From a virus: DNA of 44,576 nucleotides. Each line of letters starts with the position of its first letter. Position 1 is the first letter of the stretch. The position numbers and the translations under genes are program-made. The notes under the pieces were generated by a model. That model ran no database searches, was not told the origin of the DNA, and worked only from the letters and a program-made list of their open reading frames with translations. Positions 6,107 through 12,687 of the stretch are shown here, piece by piece. The DNA is taken from IMG/VR virus record IMGVR_UViG_3300046018_000237, positions 1-44,576 of that record; one strand, written 5' to 3'.

Positions 6107-6589
6107 CTATTTACCAAAATTCGCCAAGCTTAGTTTTTCTGTGATGTCCCCAACCTGATAGCTTACTGACCACGGTCTTAACTTTAAGTAAGGAACAAAA
6201 CGATTATAAAACTTAGAGTGTGTGTACGCTCCTTGAGTAGGACGATGAGTGCTCTCATGGGATAAAGTATTGACGAGCGAATTCAAATCAGAACTTTCAA
6301 TGTACCAAGACTGAATCGTTGTCACTCCACTCACTGTATCGGTGGCTGCTGTCTCTGACCCATTCTTCACGGGGTTAAGCACGTACTTCACCACGATCCC
6401 TGAAGTTTTAATCCCCGCAGTAATCTTCTCATAAATCACCGCTGACGAATCACTCGTCTGGGTAAATCTGGCTTGAAGTACTCGTCTCTTAAAATCTTCC
6501 GTACACCATACGAAGTCCCACCGCTTCACCGCCTCTTGAATCTTCGCTTCCTGCTCCGCTGTAAATCCTGTGCATATTGGCTTAATCAT
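6107..6589 (-). CDS. HEXXH-containing putative metallopeptidase, 160 aa
   Basis: The ATG at 6589 follows AAGGGGAAAAA and overlaps the upstream stop, so the longer frame is rejected. LSHESTHRP (around residues 119-127) carries HExxH, the zinc site of many metallopeptidases. The text around it (NSLVNTLSHESTH) puts it in a helix. The protein begins with TAEQEAKIQEAVKRW and later has beta-rich text. It differs from the mini-peptidase at 1945. Catalysis is inferred only from the motif; a third ligand was not identified. Confidence 0.65.
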   Translation of the reverse strand: MIKPICTGFTAEQEAKIQEAVKRWDFVWCTEDFKRRVLQARFTQTSDSSAVIYEKITAGIKTSGIVVKYVLNPVKNGSETAATDTVSGVTTIQSWYIESSDLNSLVNTLSHESTHRPTQGAYTHSKFYNRFVPYLKLRPWSVSYQVGDITEKLSLANFGK

Positions 6590-6798
6590 TTTTTCCCCTT
6601 GTTTAATTCCGCGATTAACATGTCGGCCGCCTCTACACCGCACTTCACACAGTCCTCGTCGTCAATATAGCTTTTATTTGCAAGCATTCCTTGCACCAAC
6701 ATCGCAGCAAAATACTCGCGCTTTGTGAGGCCTAAGTAGTCTTTAGTATCGGTCGTAGTTGCAAGTGCATACGCGTTATCATTTGGATTGGTTTTCAT
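6586..6798 (-). CDS. Hypothetical protein, 70 aa
   Basis: Unrecognised helical protein with GGGGGA before the ATG. It contains TDTKDYLGLTKREYFAAMLVQG and an acidic DDEDCVKCG segment with CxxC. It is the second gene of the leftward operon, overlapping the RHH gene by four bases. Similar small proteins with an 'LTKREYFAAM'-like phrase occur widely in phages, without known function. Confidence 0.7.
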   Translation of the reverse strand: MKTNPNDNAYALATTTDTKDYLGLTKREYFAAMLVQGMLANKSYIDDEDCVKCGVEAADMLIAELNKGKK

Positions 6799-6968
6799 TT
6801 TTCCCCCAGCACCAATGCTCTAAATAGTTTGTTAATATTCCCATCAAACGCCAGCGCCAACTCACGAAGACGAGCGTACTCTTTCTCCGTAAGCATAATC
6901 GTCACCAGCTTCCGTGGCGTCTCTTCCGACCTGCGTGGTCGTCCCTTTTTGCCCGATGTTTCTTTCAT
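6795..6968 (-). CDS. Ribbon-helix-helix (Arc/MetJ-like) regulator, 57 aa
   Basis: After a basic leader (GKKGRPRRSEETPRK), residues 20-52 show the RHH pattern: a short strand (KLVTIML), helix 1 (EKEYARLRELALAF) and helix 2 (INKLFRALVL). It is the first gene of the leftward operon and therefore a candidate autoregulator or early repressor. No ribosome site is visible. The promoter -10 box ends six bases before the ATG, so the message may be leaderless. Its stop overlaps the next start (ATGA). Confidence 0.8.
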   Translation of the reverse strand: MKETSGKKGRPRRSEETPRKLVTIMLTEKEYARLRELALAFDGNINKLFRALVLGEK

Positions 6969-6977
6969 GGATATAAT
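6949..6977 (+). promoter_or_regulatory. Candidate rightward promoter for structured RNA
   Basis: TTGCCC (6949-6954), a 17-base spacer and a perfect TATAAT (6972-6977) form a sigma-70-like promoter on the plus strand. Transcription would start near 6984 and run into the terminator at 7112-7159 before any long gene. It overlaps the start of the RHH gene on the other strand. Confidence 0.45.
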
Positions 6978-7003
6978 TTACTTTATTATTTTATGCAAGT
7001 CAA
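6975..7003 (-). promoter_or_regulatory. Leftward early promoter
   Basis: On the minus strand TTGACT (7003-6998), a 17-base spacer and TAAATT (6980-6975) resemble a sigma-70 promoter for the operon starting at 6968. The -10 box ends six bases before the ATG. The RHH protein made from the first gene is a natural candidate to bind here. Confidence 0.5.
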
Positions 7004-7165
7004 TGGGGCAATAGGACCCCCGAACCAATTTAATCATGGAAGTAATAAGATGATTCGGGGGAGTGGTGACAAGCCACAACGGAACGAGGATACTCGTATA
7101 ACTTAAGCATAAAAAGAAACCCCCAAAGAGCAAGTTAAACTTGGTTCGGGGGTTCTTTTCTCAAC
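6984..7165 (+). ncRNA. Candidate structured RNA or attenuated leader upstream of primase
   Basis: This 180-base stretch has no convincing gene but holds four ordered hairpins: CCCCCGAA 7017-7024 with TTCGGGGG 7054-7061; GTGG 7063-7066 with CCAC 7074-7077; ACGAG-GATA-CTCGT 7084-7097; and the terminator stem 7112-7159. In an alternative fold the first strand, 7016-7028, pairs perfectly over 13 bases with 7141-7153, the last arm of the terminator. Mutually exclusive pairings of this kind are typical of attenuators and riboregulators. A promoter-like sequence lies just upstream. It could be a separate small RNA or the leader of the primase gene. Confidence 0.45.
7112..7159. terminator. Bidirectional-looking hairpin terminator
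   Basis: AAAAGAAACCCCC (7112-7124) pairs with GGGGGTTCTTTT (7148-7159) apart from one bulged A, with a nested CAAGT/ACTTG stem in the loop. T runs flank both sides. It is unusual in lying between two divergent genes rather than after a gene, which supports a short transcript ending here. Confidence 0.6.
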
Positions 7166-7196
7166 TAAGACGGGCTATGCCTGTAAACTTTACACA

Positions 7197-7225
7197 TTGA
7201 TTTTAACTTTTCGCAAGGGTATTTT
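7197..7225 (+). promoter_or_regulatory. Candidate promoter of primase-helicase gene
   Basis: TTGATT (7197-7202), 17 bases, then TATTTT (7220-7225), with the ATG at 7263. The predicted leader of about 30 bases includes the GGAGGGG ribosome site. It lies after the hairpin terminator, so it would be independent of upstream transcription. Confidence 0.4.
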
Positions 7226-7262
7226 TGACCCCTCAATAAATGAATCGGAGGGGATTCTCAAC

Positions 7263-9737
7263 ATGTCTATGCAAAACTACTGTATTCCTGCGCTTGCTCG
7301 TGAAACTAAAGACTTCCAAATTGACCCATCTCAACTACCTAAAGCTATCGAAGAGGTAAAAGGGGAGTGCTACTATGGAGCTTTTGACGCTGAGTCCTTA
7401 ACAAAACCATATGGGAAATTGCGTCCAGCACTAAATTGCTACGTACTCGACTTTGACGCTGAACAATTAGAAGACGCAAAGAACGAAGTAATAAAAGTCT
7501 GGAAATTCTTAAATCTCTCCCCGCGCCATGCTCGGATATTTTTTTCCGGAAACAAAGGATTTCATCTCTACTTACATCACTCATTGCTTAACCTACCTTC
7601 GTCAGCGGTCCTGAACACCCAAGTAAAAGCTTGGGCAAAAGGCTTAGAGCGTGAGCTTTCACTCAAAACACTCGACATGTCCGTATTCGCCCCAACACAG
7701 AAAATGCGGCTACCTCGCTCCAAGCACCCAAAGTCAGGCCTATACAAAACCGAAATCACCTTCGAGACTTTGCAGTTAGAAACCATTAGTAACATTAAAC
7801 TCGCCGCCACCCGACAATCGCCCTGTTCCATAGCGGACCTTATTGCAAGTGACGCGCCACTAGAAAACGTACCAAATAGCCCCGCACCAGAGATCATTGG
7901 TTCGGGGATTTTCGGAACTGAGAACCTCCTCACCGAAGAATACCCAGTCTTCAAAGAAAGCTTATGCATCCAAAAAATGTGGGACACCAATGTAGGCGTC
8001 GGCCACCGCCACGAAGCTTACAAAGCTCTCATCCAAGATGCGAAAGACTGCGGCAGAAGTGAACACGATCTACAATACGCACTTAATAAATGGGCCATCC
8101 TTAATAACTGCGAGGACCGACTCGACACCGACATAAAAAGAGTAGTGGAAGCTGTCTACCATGGCTCGGGGTTTAAATTCGGCTGCTACACTTCCATTAA
8201 AGCGAACTACTGCTCGGCTCACTGTAAAATATTCCAGAAGTTAGACGTAGCAAAGCGTGCCAATCCCTCTGACATCAAGGAACTAAGCGCAAGACCCACG
8301 TCATATATAGCTAAAAAACACACTGAAATATTAGCTAAAATGGAATCCATCACCGATCCAAAAGAGCTCAAGAAAGCTGAAAAAGAAAAAGAAGCTATCG
8401 AAAGAAAACTAGAAAGAGAAAATGAACGCCTCGCTAGAAAAGAAGAAAGAGCTCTTGAGAAAAAAGAAGAGCGTCAAGCTCGTAAAAAAGAATATCAAGA
8501 AAACCTCCCCGTCTCAGGTTTTAAAGAATGGGGAGAAAAAGGCCCAAAATGTACCATTGGTAACATCAAGCACATGCTCTCCGAGCTCGGTATCGAAATT
8601 AGATACGACGTTATTAAAAAAGACCTAGCCCTCCTCATCCCAAATAGTCGCTTCCTCATCGATACCGAAAAGAACGACAAAATGAACCACATCGTATCTC
8701 AAGCGATTTCATGTGACATGAACTACGGAAAGGTAGAAGACTTCGTCGCCTACATCGCTTCACAAAATCCATATAACCCAGTCGCCGAATGGATCGACTC
8801 CAAAGCTTGGGATGGAACCTCAAGAGTGCAAAGCTTCTACGACACCGCTGTCGCTAAAAAAGAATACGACCCAAAGGTTCGGGGGCTTAAAGAAACCCTC
8901 ATGAAACGCTGGATGGTCTCCGCCATCGCCGCTGCCTATCTCCCTAACGGCGTCTCAGCCCACGGCGTCCTCGTCTTCACCGCTAAACAATACATCGGTA
9001 AAACAAACTGGGCCCTAAACCTCGCTCCTCGAAGCATGAAAGTAGTAAAGGACGGAGCAACCCTCGACCCAAAAGATAAGGACAGCACCTACGAATCACT
9101 GTCCCACTGGATCGTGGAACTCGGAGAACTAGACGCCACCTTCAAAAAAGCCGACATCGCCCAACTTAAAGCCTTCATCCCTAAAACCCACGACAGCATC
9201 AGGCTCCCCTACCGCCGTGAACCCGCCAAGTTCGCTCGTCGTACCGTCTTCTTCGGCTCGGTGAATGACAAAGACTACTTAAACGACCCAACCGGGAACC
9301 GCCGCTTCTGGACCATTGAACTCGAATCCCTGAACCACTCCCACAACCTAGACATGCAGCAAGTATGGGCAGAATTTAAGCACATGTTCGATCAAGGTGA
9401 AGCATGGTTCCTCTCCCCTGAAGAAATGACCATACTCAATGAACACAATGAAGACTTCATGGTTAAAGACCCCATCGAAGAAAAATTGGCCGTTCGAATT
9501 AAATTCGGCAGCGATAAAGCTACCTTCAAAACCACCACCCAAATCGCCGAACTAATAGGATTCCAAAACCCGAAGCACGGTGACCAAATCAGGATCGGTA
9601 GAGCTTTAGGGAAGATGGGGTTTGAACGAAAGCAACACAGGCTCGGGGGCTCGGTGGTTTGGGGGTACTTCATCGACCTGAATAATGAAAATAACGAATT
9701 TACTCAAGACGAAGAAGTAGTCCCAGCACCATTCTAA
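7263..9737 (+). CDS. Fused AEP primase and VirE-type helicase, 824 aa
   Basis: ATG 7263 is chosen because GGAGGGG precedes it; the frame also opens at TTG 7197 without a ribosome site. The N-terminal third is an archaeo-eukaryotic primase: metal-binding DFD at 63-65, SGNKGFH at 95-101, and an Asp-containing third motif near 138 (LDMSVF). A Cys group around residue 310-325 (GC..., CSAHC) may bind zinc. A Lys/Glu-rich coiled coil follows (about 350-425). The C-terminal half matches VirE/D5-like replicative helicases, with a Walker A-like KQYIGKT near 578, GELDATF, an RR pair and GNRRFW. The first Gly of Walker A is Ala. It should prime and unwind phage DNA near the candidate origin at 10.1-10.4 kb. 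Confidence 0.92.
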   Translation: MSMQNYCIPALARETKDFQIDPSQLPKAIEEVKGECYYGAFDAESLTKPYGKLRPALNCYVLDFDAEQLEDAKNEVIKVWKFLNLSPRHARIFFSGNKGFHLYLHHSLLNLPSSAVLNTQVKAWAKGLERELSLKTLDMSVFAPTQKMRLPRSKHPKSGLYKTEITFETLQLETISNIKLAATRQSPCSIADLIASDAPLENVPNSPAPEIIGSGIFGTENLLTEEYPVFKESLCIQKMWDTNVGVGHRHEAYKALIQDAKDCGRSEHDLQYALNKWAILNNCEDRLDTDIKRVVEAVYHGSGFKFGCYTSIKANYCSAHCKIFQKLDVAKRANPSDIKELSARPTSYIAKKHTEILAKMESITDPKELKKAEKEKEAIERKLERENERLARKEERALEKKEERQARKKEYQENLPVSGFKEWGEKGPKCTIGNIKHMLSELGIEIRYDVIKKDLALLIPNSRFLIDTEKNDKMNHIVSQAISCDMNYGKVEDFVAYIASQNPYNPVAEWIDSKAWDGTSRVQSFYDTAVAKKEYDPKVRGLKETLMKRWMVSAIAAAYLPNGVSAHGVLVFTAKQYIGKTNWALNLAPRSMKVVKDGATLDPKDKDSTYESLSHWIVELGELDATFKKADIAQLKAFIPKTHDSIRLPYRREPAKFARRTVFFGSVNDKDYLNDPTGNRRFWTIELESLNHSHNLDMQQVWAEFKHMFDQGEAWFLSPEEMTILNEHNEDFMVKDPIEEKLAVRIKFGSDKATFKTTTQIAELIGFQNPKHGDQIRIGRALGKMGFERKQHRLGGSVVWGYFIDLNNENNEFTQDEEVVPAPF

Positions 9738-10064
9738 TTACTTCACGACATTAAATACTACAGGTAGCCATCGAGGTTTTTTAGCTTTGATGGCTGCTTT
9801 AGTTTTAGCGATGGGTAAGTTTAAGCGTTTACCATCAATTAAGTATATAAACTCGGGGGCTCCTTGGTACTTTATAAGCTTCTTCCCAAGTAACTCCTGA
9901 ATAGCTTTAGCCCCGTCCTCTGTTAAACCCGCCCACAATACTAGACTATCAATTGTTAATTGAACATCTCCTCCAGACACTCCTTTGATGCGGTCAAGCT
10001 CTGCAAAAGAGGTTCCGGGGTGGTGTTTTATGTAGTCGTAAATAGCTTCTTTTAGTTGAGTCAT
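9738..10064 (-). CDS. Winged-helix-like DNA-binding protein, 108 aa
   Basis: The first 60 residues (AIYDYIKHHPGTSFAEL...VSGGDVQLTIDSLVLW) look like a winged helix-turn-helix, followed by a short strand region (KLIKYQGAPEFIYLIDG) and a basic tail (AAIKAKKPRW). AAGGAG precedes the ATG at 10064. It is convergent with, and directly abuts, the primase-helicase gene, and its start faces the iteron region. It is thus a good candidate for an origin-binding or copy-control protein, by inference. Confidence 0.65.
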   Translation of the reverse strand: MTQLKEAIYDYIKHHPGTSFAELDRIKGVSGGDVQLTIDSLVLWAGLTEDGAKAIQELLGKKLIKYQGAPEFIYLIDGKRLNLPIAKTKAAIKAKKPRWLPVVFNVVK

Positions 10065-10107
10065 TTGCTTTCTCCTTTTTGGGTCATTTTTCGGTTGGTT
10101 CGGGGGT

Positions 10108-10201
10108 TGTCACCATACTGTCACCATATAGCGGGCACCACATGGTGACACTTATTCCCCAATGATTTCATAAAATTATACTACTGTCACCATGTCACCA
10201 T
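10108..10201 (+). repeat. Iteron group 1 (TGTCACCAT x4, plus one inverted)
   Basis: Exact copies at 10108-10116 and 10119-10127 (11 bp apart, one helix turn), 10185-10193 and 10193-10201 (overlapping, 8 bp apart), and an inverted copy at 10142-10150. The 17-bp double repeat 10185-10201 is the exact reverse complement of 10352-10368. Confidence 0.9.
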
Positions 10202-10351
10202 TAAAAAGTAGTAAAACTCTATATGCTATAATTACAAAATAAATACGAATTACACATAGTGTTATTACAATGCGCGCCCCGCCGTGCTCTAAAAAACGTG
10301 CAATTTATTTTAATTTTTCTGCTGGTGGGTTTTGAAATAACCATGTCTCAC

Positions 10352-10368
10352 ATGGTGACATGGTGACA
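10352..10368 (-). repeat. Iteron group 2 (two inverted TGTCACCAT)
   Basis: ATGGTGACA occurs at 10352-10360 and 10360-10368, sharing one base, and mirrors the pair at 10185-10201. A degenerate copy (ATGTCTCAC) lies just before it. Together with group 1 it brackets the AT-rich core. Confidence 0.9.
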
Positions 10369-10402
10369 AGATTGACAAAAACAGTAAGATAACGTGTAAA
10401 AA

Positions 10403-10675
10403 TTACATACCTCTTCTTCGGCACCATGCTTGGTATTCTTCCACTTGGTAGTCCATGTAAGCTTCTTCAAAAGCATCTATTACATGCTTGCAGACCGCTT
10501 TTTGGATTAGGTATTTTCTACAAGCCAATCTTGATTTAGTTTTGTTCGGGAAGCTTGGATCTCTTTTTATATCCCCTGCTAAATCCCCAACTATGTCGTC
10601 TCTTTTTATTTCTGTTAAAATGTATTCCTTGAACGATCTTTTCATTTCCTTTAGTGGCATTTTTTCACTCTTCAT
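10403..10675 (-). CDS. YozE SAM-like domain protein, 90 aa
   Basis: Residues 14-50 (SFKEYILTEIKRDDIVGDLA, then DIKRDPSFP) fit the YozE-like family pattern, in which an R-D-D-x-x-G-D-L-A phrase is followed by a D-x-x-F-P phrase. This helical SAM-like fold is found in Firmicutes and in phages; its function is unknown and it may bind nucleic acid. GGAGGAG precedes the ATG at 10675. The C-terminal helix ends in basic CRRRGM. It is the first gene left of a divergent promoter region and the last gene before the origin. Confidence 0.7.
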   Translation of the reverse strand: MKSEKMPLKEMKRSFKEYILTEIKRDDIVGDLAGDIKRDPSFPNKTKSRLACRKYLIQKAVCKHVIDAFEEAYMDYQVEEYQAWCRRRGM

Positions 10676-10699
10676 AATTTTCTCCTCCGCGTTTTGTAC

Positions 10700-10727
10700 T
10701 TGATCTAACGCGTATAGTCAATATAAA
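10700..10727 (+). promoter_or_regulatory. Promoter with -10 eight bases before the ATG
   Basis: TTGATC (10700-10705), a 16-base spacer and TATAAA (10722-10727), then eight bases to the ATG at 10736. No ribosome site is present. The spacing is the same as at 13618, so a leaderless start is suggested. Confidence 0.5.
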
Positions 10728-10735
10728 TTAAAGTA

Positions 10736-10924
10736 ATGGATAGTTCGAACCAATCGCTATGGCAGAAAATGTGGGCAAACGCTTCGGATCCTTATGGTCA
10801 GAAAGCGCCTAAGCTTACCCCCAGTGAAGCTCAAGCTGCCGACGCTGAGACTACTCACAAGGTTAACCAGGGCGGCTATAACCCAAGCCAGTACGATACA
10901 ACCAAGCCACTACACTCTAAATAG
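10736..10924 (+). CDS. Hypothetical protein, 62 aa
   Basis: A small, polar, probably disordered protein rich in Gln, Ser, Ala and Pro (DPYGQKAPKLTPSEAQAADAETT). It has no recognised domain. It is an isolated rightward gene between two leftward units and probably has its own promoter. Its beginning lacks a Shine-Dalgarno site. Confidence 0.65.
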   Translation: MDSSNQSLWQKMWANASDPYGQKAPKLTPSEAQAADAETTHKVNQGGYNPSQYDTTKPLHSK

Positions 10925-10927
10925 ATT

Positions 10928-10957
10928 GGGCTAGCCCGAGGACACTCAGACTAGCCC
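10928..10957 (+). terminator. Inverted repeat after the 62-aa gene
   Basis: GGGCTAG (10928-10934) can pair with CTAGCCC (10951-10957), and GGGCTAGCCC is itself a palindrome. It lies between two convergent genes, where a terminator is expected, but no T run follows. It may instead be a protein site. Confidence 0.3.
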
Positions 10958-10990
10958 GTACCGCTTAAGCTTCGGACACGACTCCTAGAC

Positions 10991-11140
10991 TTAAGGGATA
11001 ATTGTGAATGGGAAGAAGAATACAAACCACGCAATAGTGTTTGCTTTAAAGTCTGATACTCGCCCTTCGAGTATAGTCCTAACAATAAAAGCCGTGTAGA
11101 ACAGTAAACAAAACTCGCCTTTTAATCCTAGTAGTTCCAT
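10991..11140 (-). CDS. Two-segment membrane microprotein, 49 aa
   Basis: A hydrophobic stretch near residues 11-20 (CLLFYTAFIV) and a stronger one at the C-terminus (IAWFVFFFPFTII) suggest one or two membrane passes with a charged middle (RTILEGRVSDFK). GGGAGAA precedes the ATG at 11140. It is the last gene of the second leftward operon. It could be a host-membrane effector, but this is only inference. Confidence 0.6.
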   Translation of the reverse strand: MELLGLKGEFCLLFYTAFIVRTILEGRVSDFKANTIAWFVFFFPFTIIP

Positions 11141-11154
11141 TATATTCTCCCGTG

Positions 11155-11301
11155 TTATCGACAAGTAGTAACAGGTCTACAAACTGAATCGTAGGGCCCT
11201 GAACACACGATCTCTGTTGTACACTTCGGACCGTTCACAACCTCCCAAGCCATTGCTTTACTGCCAACCAAGCTTAATAGAATCAATACAATCGTTTTCA
11301 T
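11155..11301 (-). CDS. Secreted Cys-rich peptide, 48 aa
   Basis: The N-terminus has a textbook Sec signal: MKT, a hydrophobic core (IVLILLSLVG) and a likely cleavage after SKAMA. The mature part of about 29 residues contains four cysteines (KCTTEIVCSGPY, SVCRP, TTCR), suitable for two disulfides in the periplasm. The ATG overlaps the upstream TGA, and AAGGAG-like text lies before it. Phage-coded exported disulfide peptides are unusual; an envelope role such as exclusion or lysis control is possible. No family recognised. Confidence 0.65.
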   Translation of the reverse strand: MKTIVLILLSLVGSKAMAWEVVNGPKCTTEIVCSGPYDSVCRPVTTCR

Positions 11302-11507
11302 TTCATTTTCTCCTTTGTTTCGTTTATTTCACTGTCAAGGTGAGTGACTAACTCACCAAATGTTTTGCATCCTTCAGACTCCCAGCATTGCAAGAAGAAT
11401 CCCCTTGCTACTGAGTGGTAGACTTTGTACTCATAGAGCCGCATCACGAAACGCACATTGTGGCGCTTAGGGTCCTCAAATTGGTAGCTAGTTGGTGCTT
11501 TGATCAT
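11298..11507 (-). CDS. Hypothetical protein, 69 aa
   Basis: AGGTGAAA before the ATG. The sequence mixes aromatic and basic residues (KRHNVRFVMRLYEYKVYHSVARGFFLQCW) and ends in a charged helix (HLDSEINETKEKMK). It looks like a small alpha-beta domain. Function unknown. It overlaps the secreted peptide start. Confidence 0.7.
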   Translation of the reverse strand: MIKAPTSYQFEDPKRHNVRFVMRLYEYKVYHSVARGFFLQCWESEGCKTFGELVTHLDSEINETKEKMK

Positions 11508-11515
11508 AATTTCAC

Positions 11516-11746
11516 CTAAAATGGTACGTCCACTTTATTTTTATAAGGCTCTATAAAGTATTTCATGAAATAATTATGGGCGTTCTCATAATTAGAAAAC
11601 TCATACGTAGTACGTGTTTCATAATGCTTAGTTTCCTGCCCTCTAGACTTAATTCTGAAGTATATATCACCATAACTATTCTCTATCTTACTTAGAGTTA
11701 CACCTTGGAAACCTGCAAGCGCTGTTATTTTTTCACTGTAATTCAT
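11516..11746 (-). CDS. Hypothetical protein, 76 aa
   Basis: GGAGGTG precedes the ATG. A beta-rich protein (GVTLSKIENSYGDIYFRIKSRG) followed by ENAHNYFMKYFIEPYK. Not recognised. It overlaps the upstream gene's stop by four bases. Confidence 0.7.
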   Translation of the reverse strand: MNYSEKITALAGFQGVTLSKIENSYGDIYFRIKSRGQETKHYETRTTYEFSNYENAHNYFMKYFIEPYKNKVDVPF

Positions 11747-11976
11747 GATTTCACCTCCAGCTCGTAACCGATTGATTCAAGCTCGCGCTTTAAAGCAGCA
11801 TAGACCTCTGGACTTACTGACTTATTCCGCATGAAAGACGCGCTAGCAGCGCCGTGTTGCCCTATATGCATATAAGACATGATTTGAGCCTTGCCATATA
11901 GTTCCACGTTATAGAGCTCGTTAGGGAATAGAGCCAATACCTCACCGTCAACGTTTACAAATTTAACTTTAGTCAC
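11743..11976 (-). CDS. Hypothetical protein, 77 aa (GTG start)
   Basis: GTG at 11976 follows GAGAGG and overlaps the last codons of the upstream 54-aa gene. It starts TKVKFVNVDGEVLALFP, a strand-rich opening resembling small phage proteins that carry a conserved 'IGQHGAAS' phrase (here HIGQHGAASASFM), seen in uncharacterised phage families. Function unknown. Confidence 0.7.
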   Translation of the reverse strand: MTKVKFVNVDGEVLALFPNELYNVELYGKAQIMSYMHIGQHGAASASFMRNKSVSPEVYAALKRELESIGYELEVKS

Positions 11977-12133
11977 GTGACACCTCTCTTAGATTCTTAA
12001 TAATTGTTTCAATCTGACTTAATAAATAGTCTCGGTCCTCGATGGCCTCTTGAATATCTGGGCAAATTACCTCAAGCGCATCGCGTATCATATAAGCTTG
12101 CGTTAGCGTCAACCCATTCAGTTTGTTACTCAT
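11969..12133 (-). CDS. Hypothetical protein, 54 aa
   Basis: A short gene between two confident ones. The ATG at 12133 overlaps the upstream TGA and the stop overlaps the next GTG. It is acidic and helical (MIRDALEVICPDIQEAIEDRDYLL), probably a coiled coil. No family recognised. Confidence 0.6.
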   Translation of the reverse strand: MSNKLNGLTLTQAYMIRDALEVICPDIQEAIEDRDYLLSQIETIIKNLREVSRD

Positions 12134-12447
12134 GATTGCATCTCCTCAATTACAGACAGAGTTTGATCGGGACAGTTATAGTAGCCTGATTTTACCTTTA
12201 ATCGAATTGCGGGCCCCCTAGGGTCATTGTTTATTTTTACAATATCTATTAAAGCACTCATTCTATGGATTTCAGCTATTGAGTCCATTTCGAATTTATC
12301 CGCTGATTTAACCATTGCATCACTTAAGGGCTCGTTACAAGCTCGCTCATTGGTTAATTGAATGCGTTTTTCAATTACCCTTAAGCGTGTTAGCTGAGCC
12401 TTAGTAATACCGATTTCAGACATTAGTTTTTTATTTAATTTATTCAT
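12130..12447 (-). CDS. Hypothetical protein, 105 aa
   Basis: Basic N-terminus (MNKLNKKLMSEIG) and a helical body (AQLTRLRVIEKRIQ), with a C-terminal strand region (IRLKVKSGYYNCPDQTLSVI). Start and stop overlap both neighbours by four bases. It could bind nucleic acid because of its charge; no motif proves it. Confidence 0.7.
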   Translation of the reverse strand: MNKLNKKLMSEIGITKAQLTRLRVIEKRIQLTNERACNEPLSDAMVKSADKFEMDSIAEIHRMSALIDIVKINNDPRGPAIRLKVKSGYYNCPDQTLSVIEEMQS

Positions 12448-12677
12448 TTTAAAAACTCCGAGTTAAAATCATAGTTAGTCTGTTCACATTGTGAGTGAAT
12501 AGTAGCGTGATAATTGATTCTGTTTAGTTCGTATTGTATTAGTGATTCCTGTTGATCAACAGGTGAGTAGCTTTTTATCTGCTCTATGTTCTGTTGATGT
12601 CTTCTAATCATGTTAGCCGCATGCATTGATTCTGTTATAAGTAATTCATTGATAAATTGACGTGTATTAATATTCAT
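12444..12677 (-). CDS. Hypothetical protein, 77 aa
   Basis: GGGAGAA precedes the ATG. The product is helical and rich in His, Gln and Asn (AANMIRRHQQNIEQIKSY, HATIHSQCEQTNYD). No known domain. Part of the coupled leftward series 12989-10991. Confidence 0.65.
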   Translation of the reverse strand: MNINTRQFINELLITESMHAANMIRRHQQNIEQIKSYSPVDQQESLIQYELNRINYHATIHSQCEQTNYDFNSEFLK

Positions 12678-12687
12678 ATAGTTCTCC

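Larger units (their letters stand above)
10065..10402. other. Candidate replication origin (iterons plus AT-rich core)
   Basis: No gene is seen in this 338-bp stretch. It contains seven exact copies of TGTCACCAT on either strand and one GGTTCGGGGG word at 10097. Between the two iteron groups lies an AT-rich segment (about 10164-10260) suitable for unwinding, and a GC-rich GCGCGCCCCGCCG patch near 10272. It lies next to the primase-helicase gene, between two genes transcribed leftwards. This is the classic build of an iteron-type origin, but iteron function is inferred. Confidence 0.6.

Noticed and set aside
7050-7106. 18-codon ORF in the divergent control region
   Set aside because: No good ribosome site, and it overlaps several predicted hairpins. 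A non-coding role is simpler, although a leader peptide cannot be excluded.
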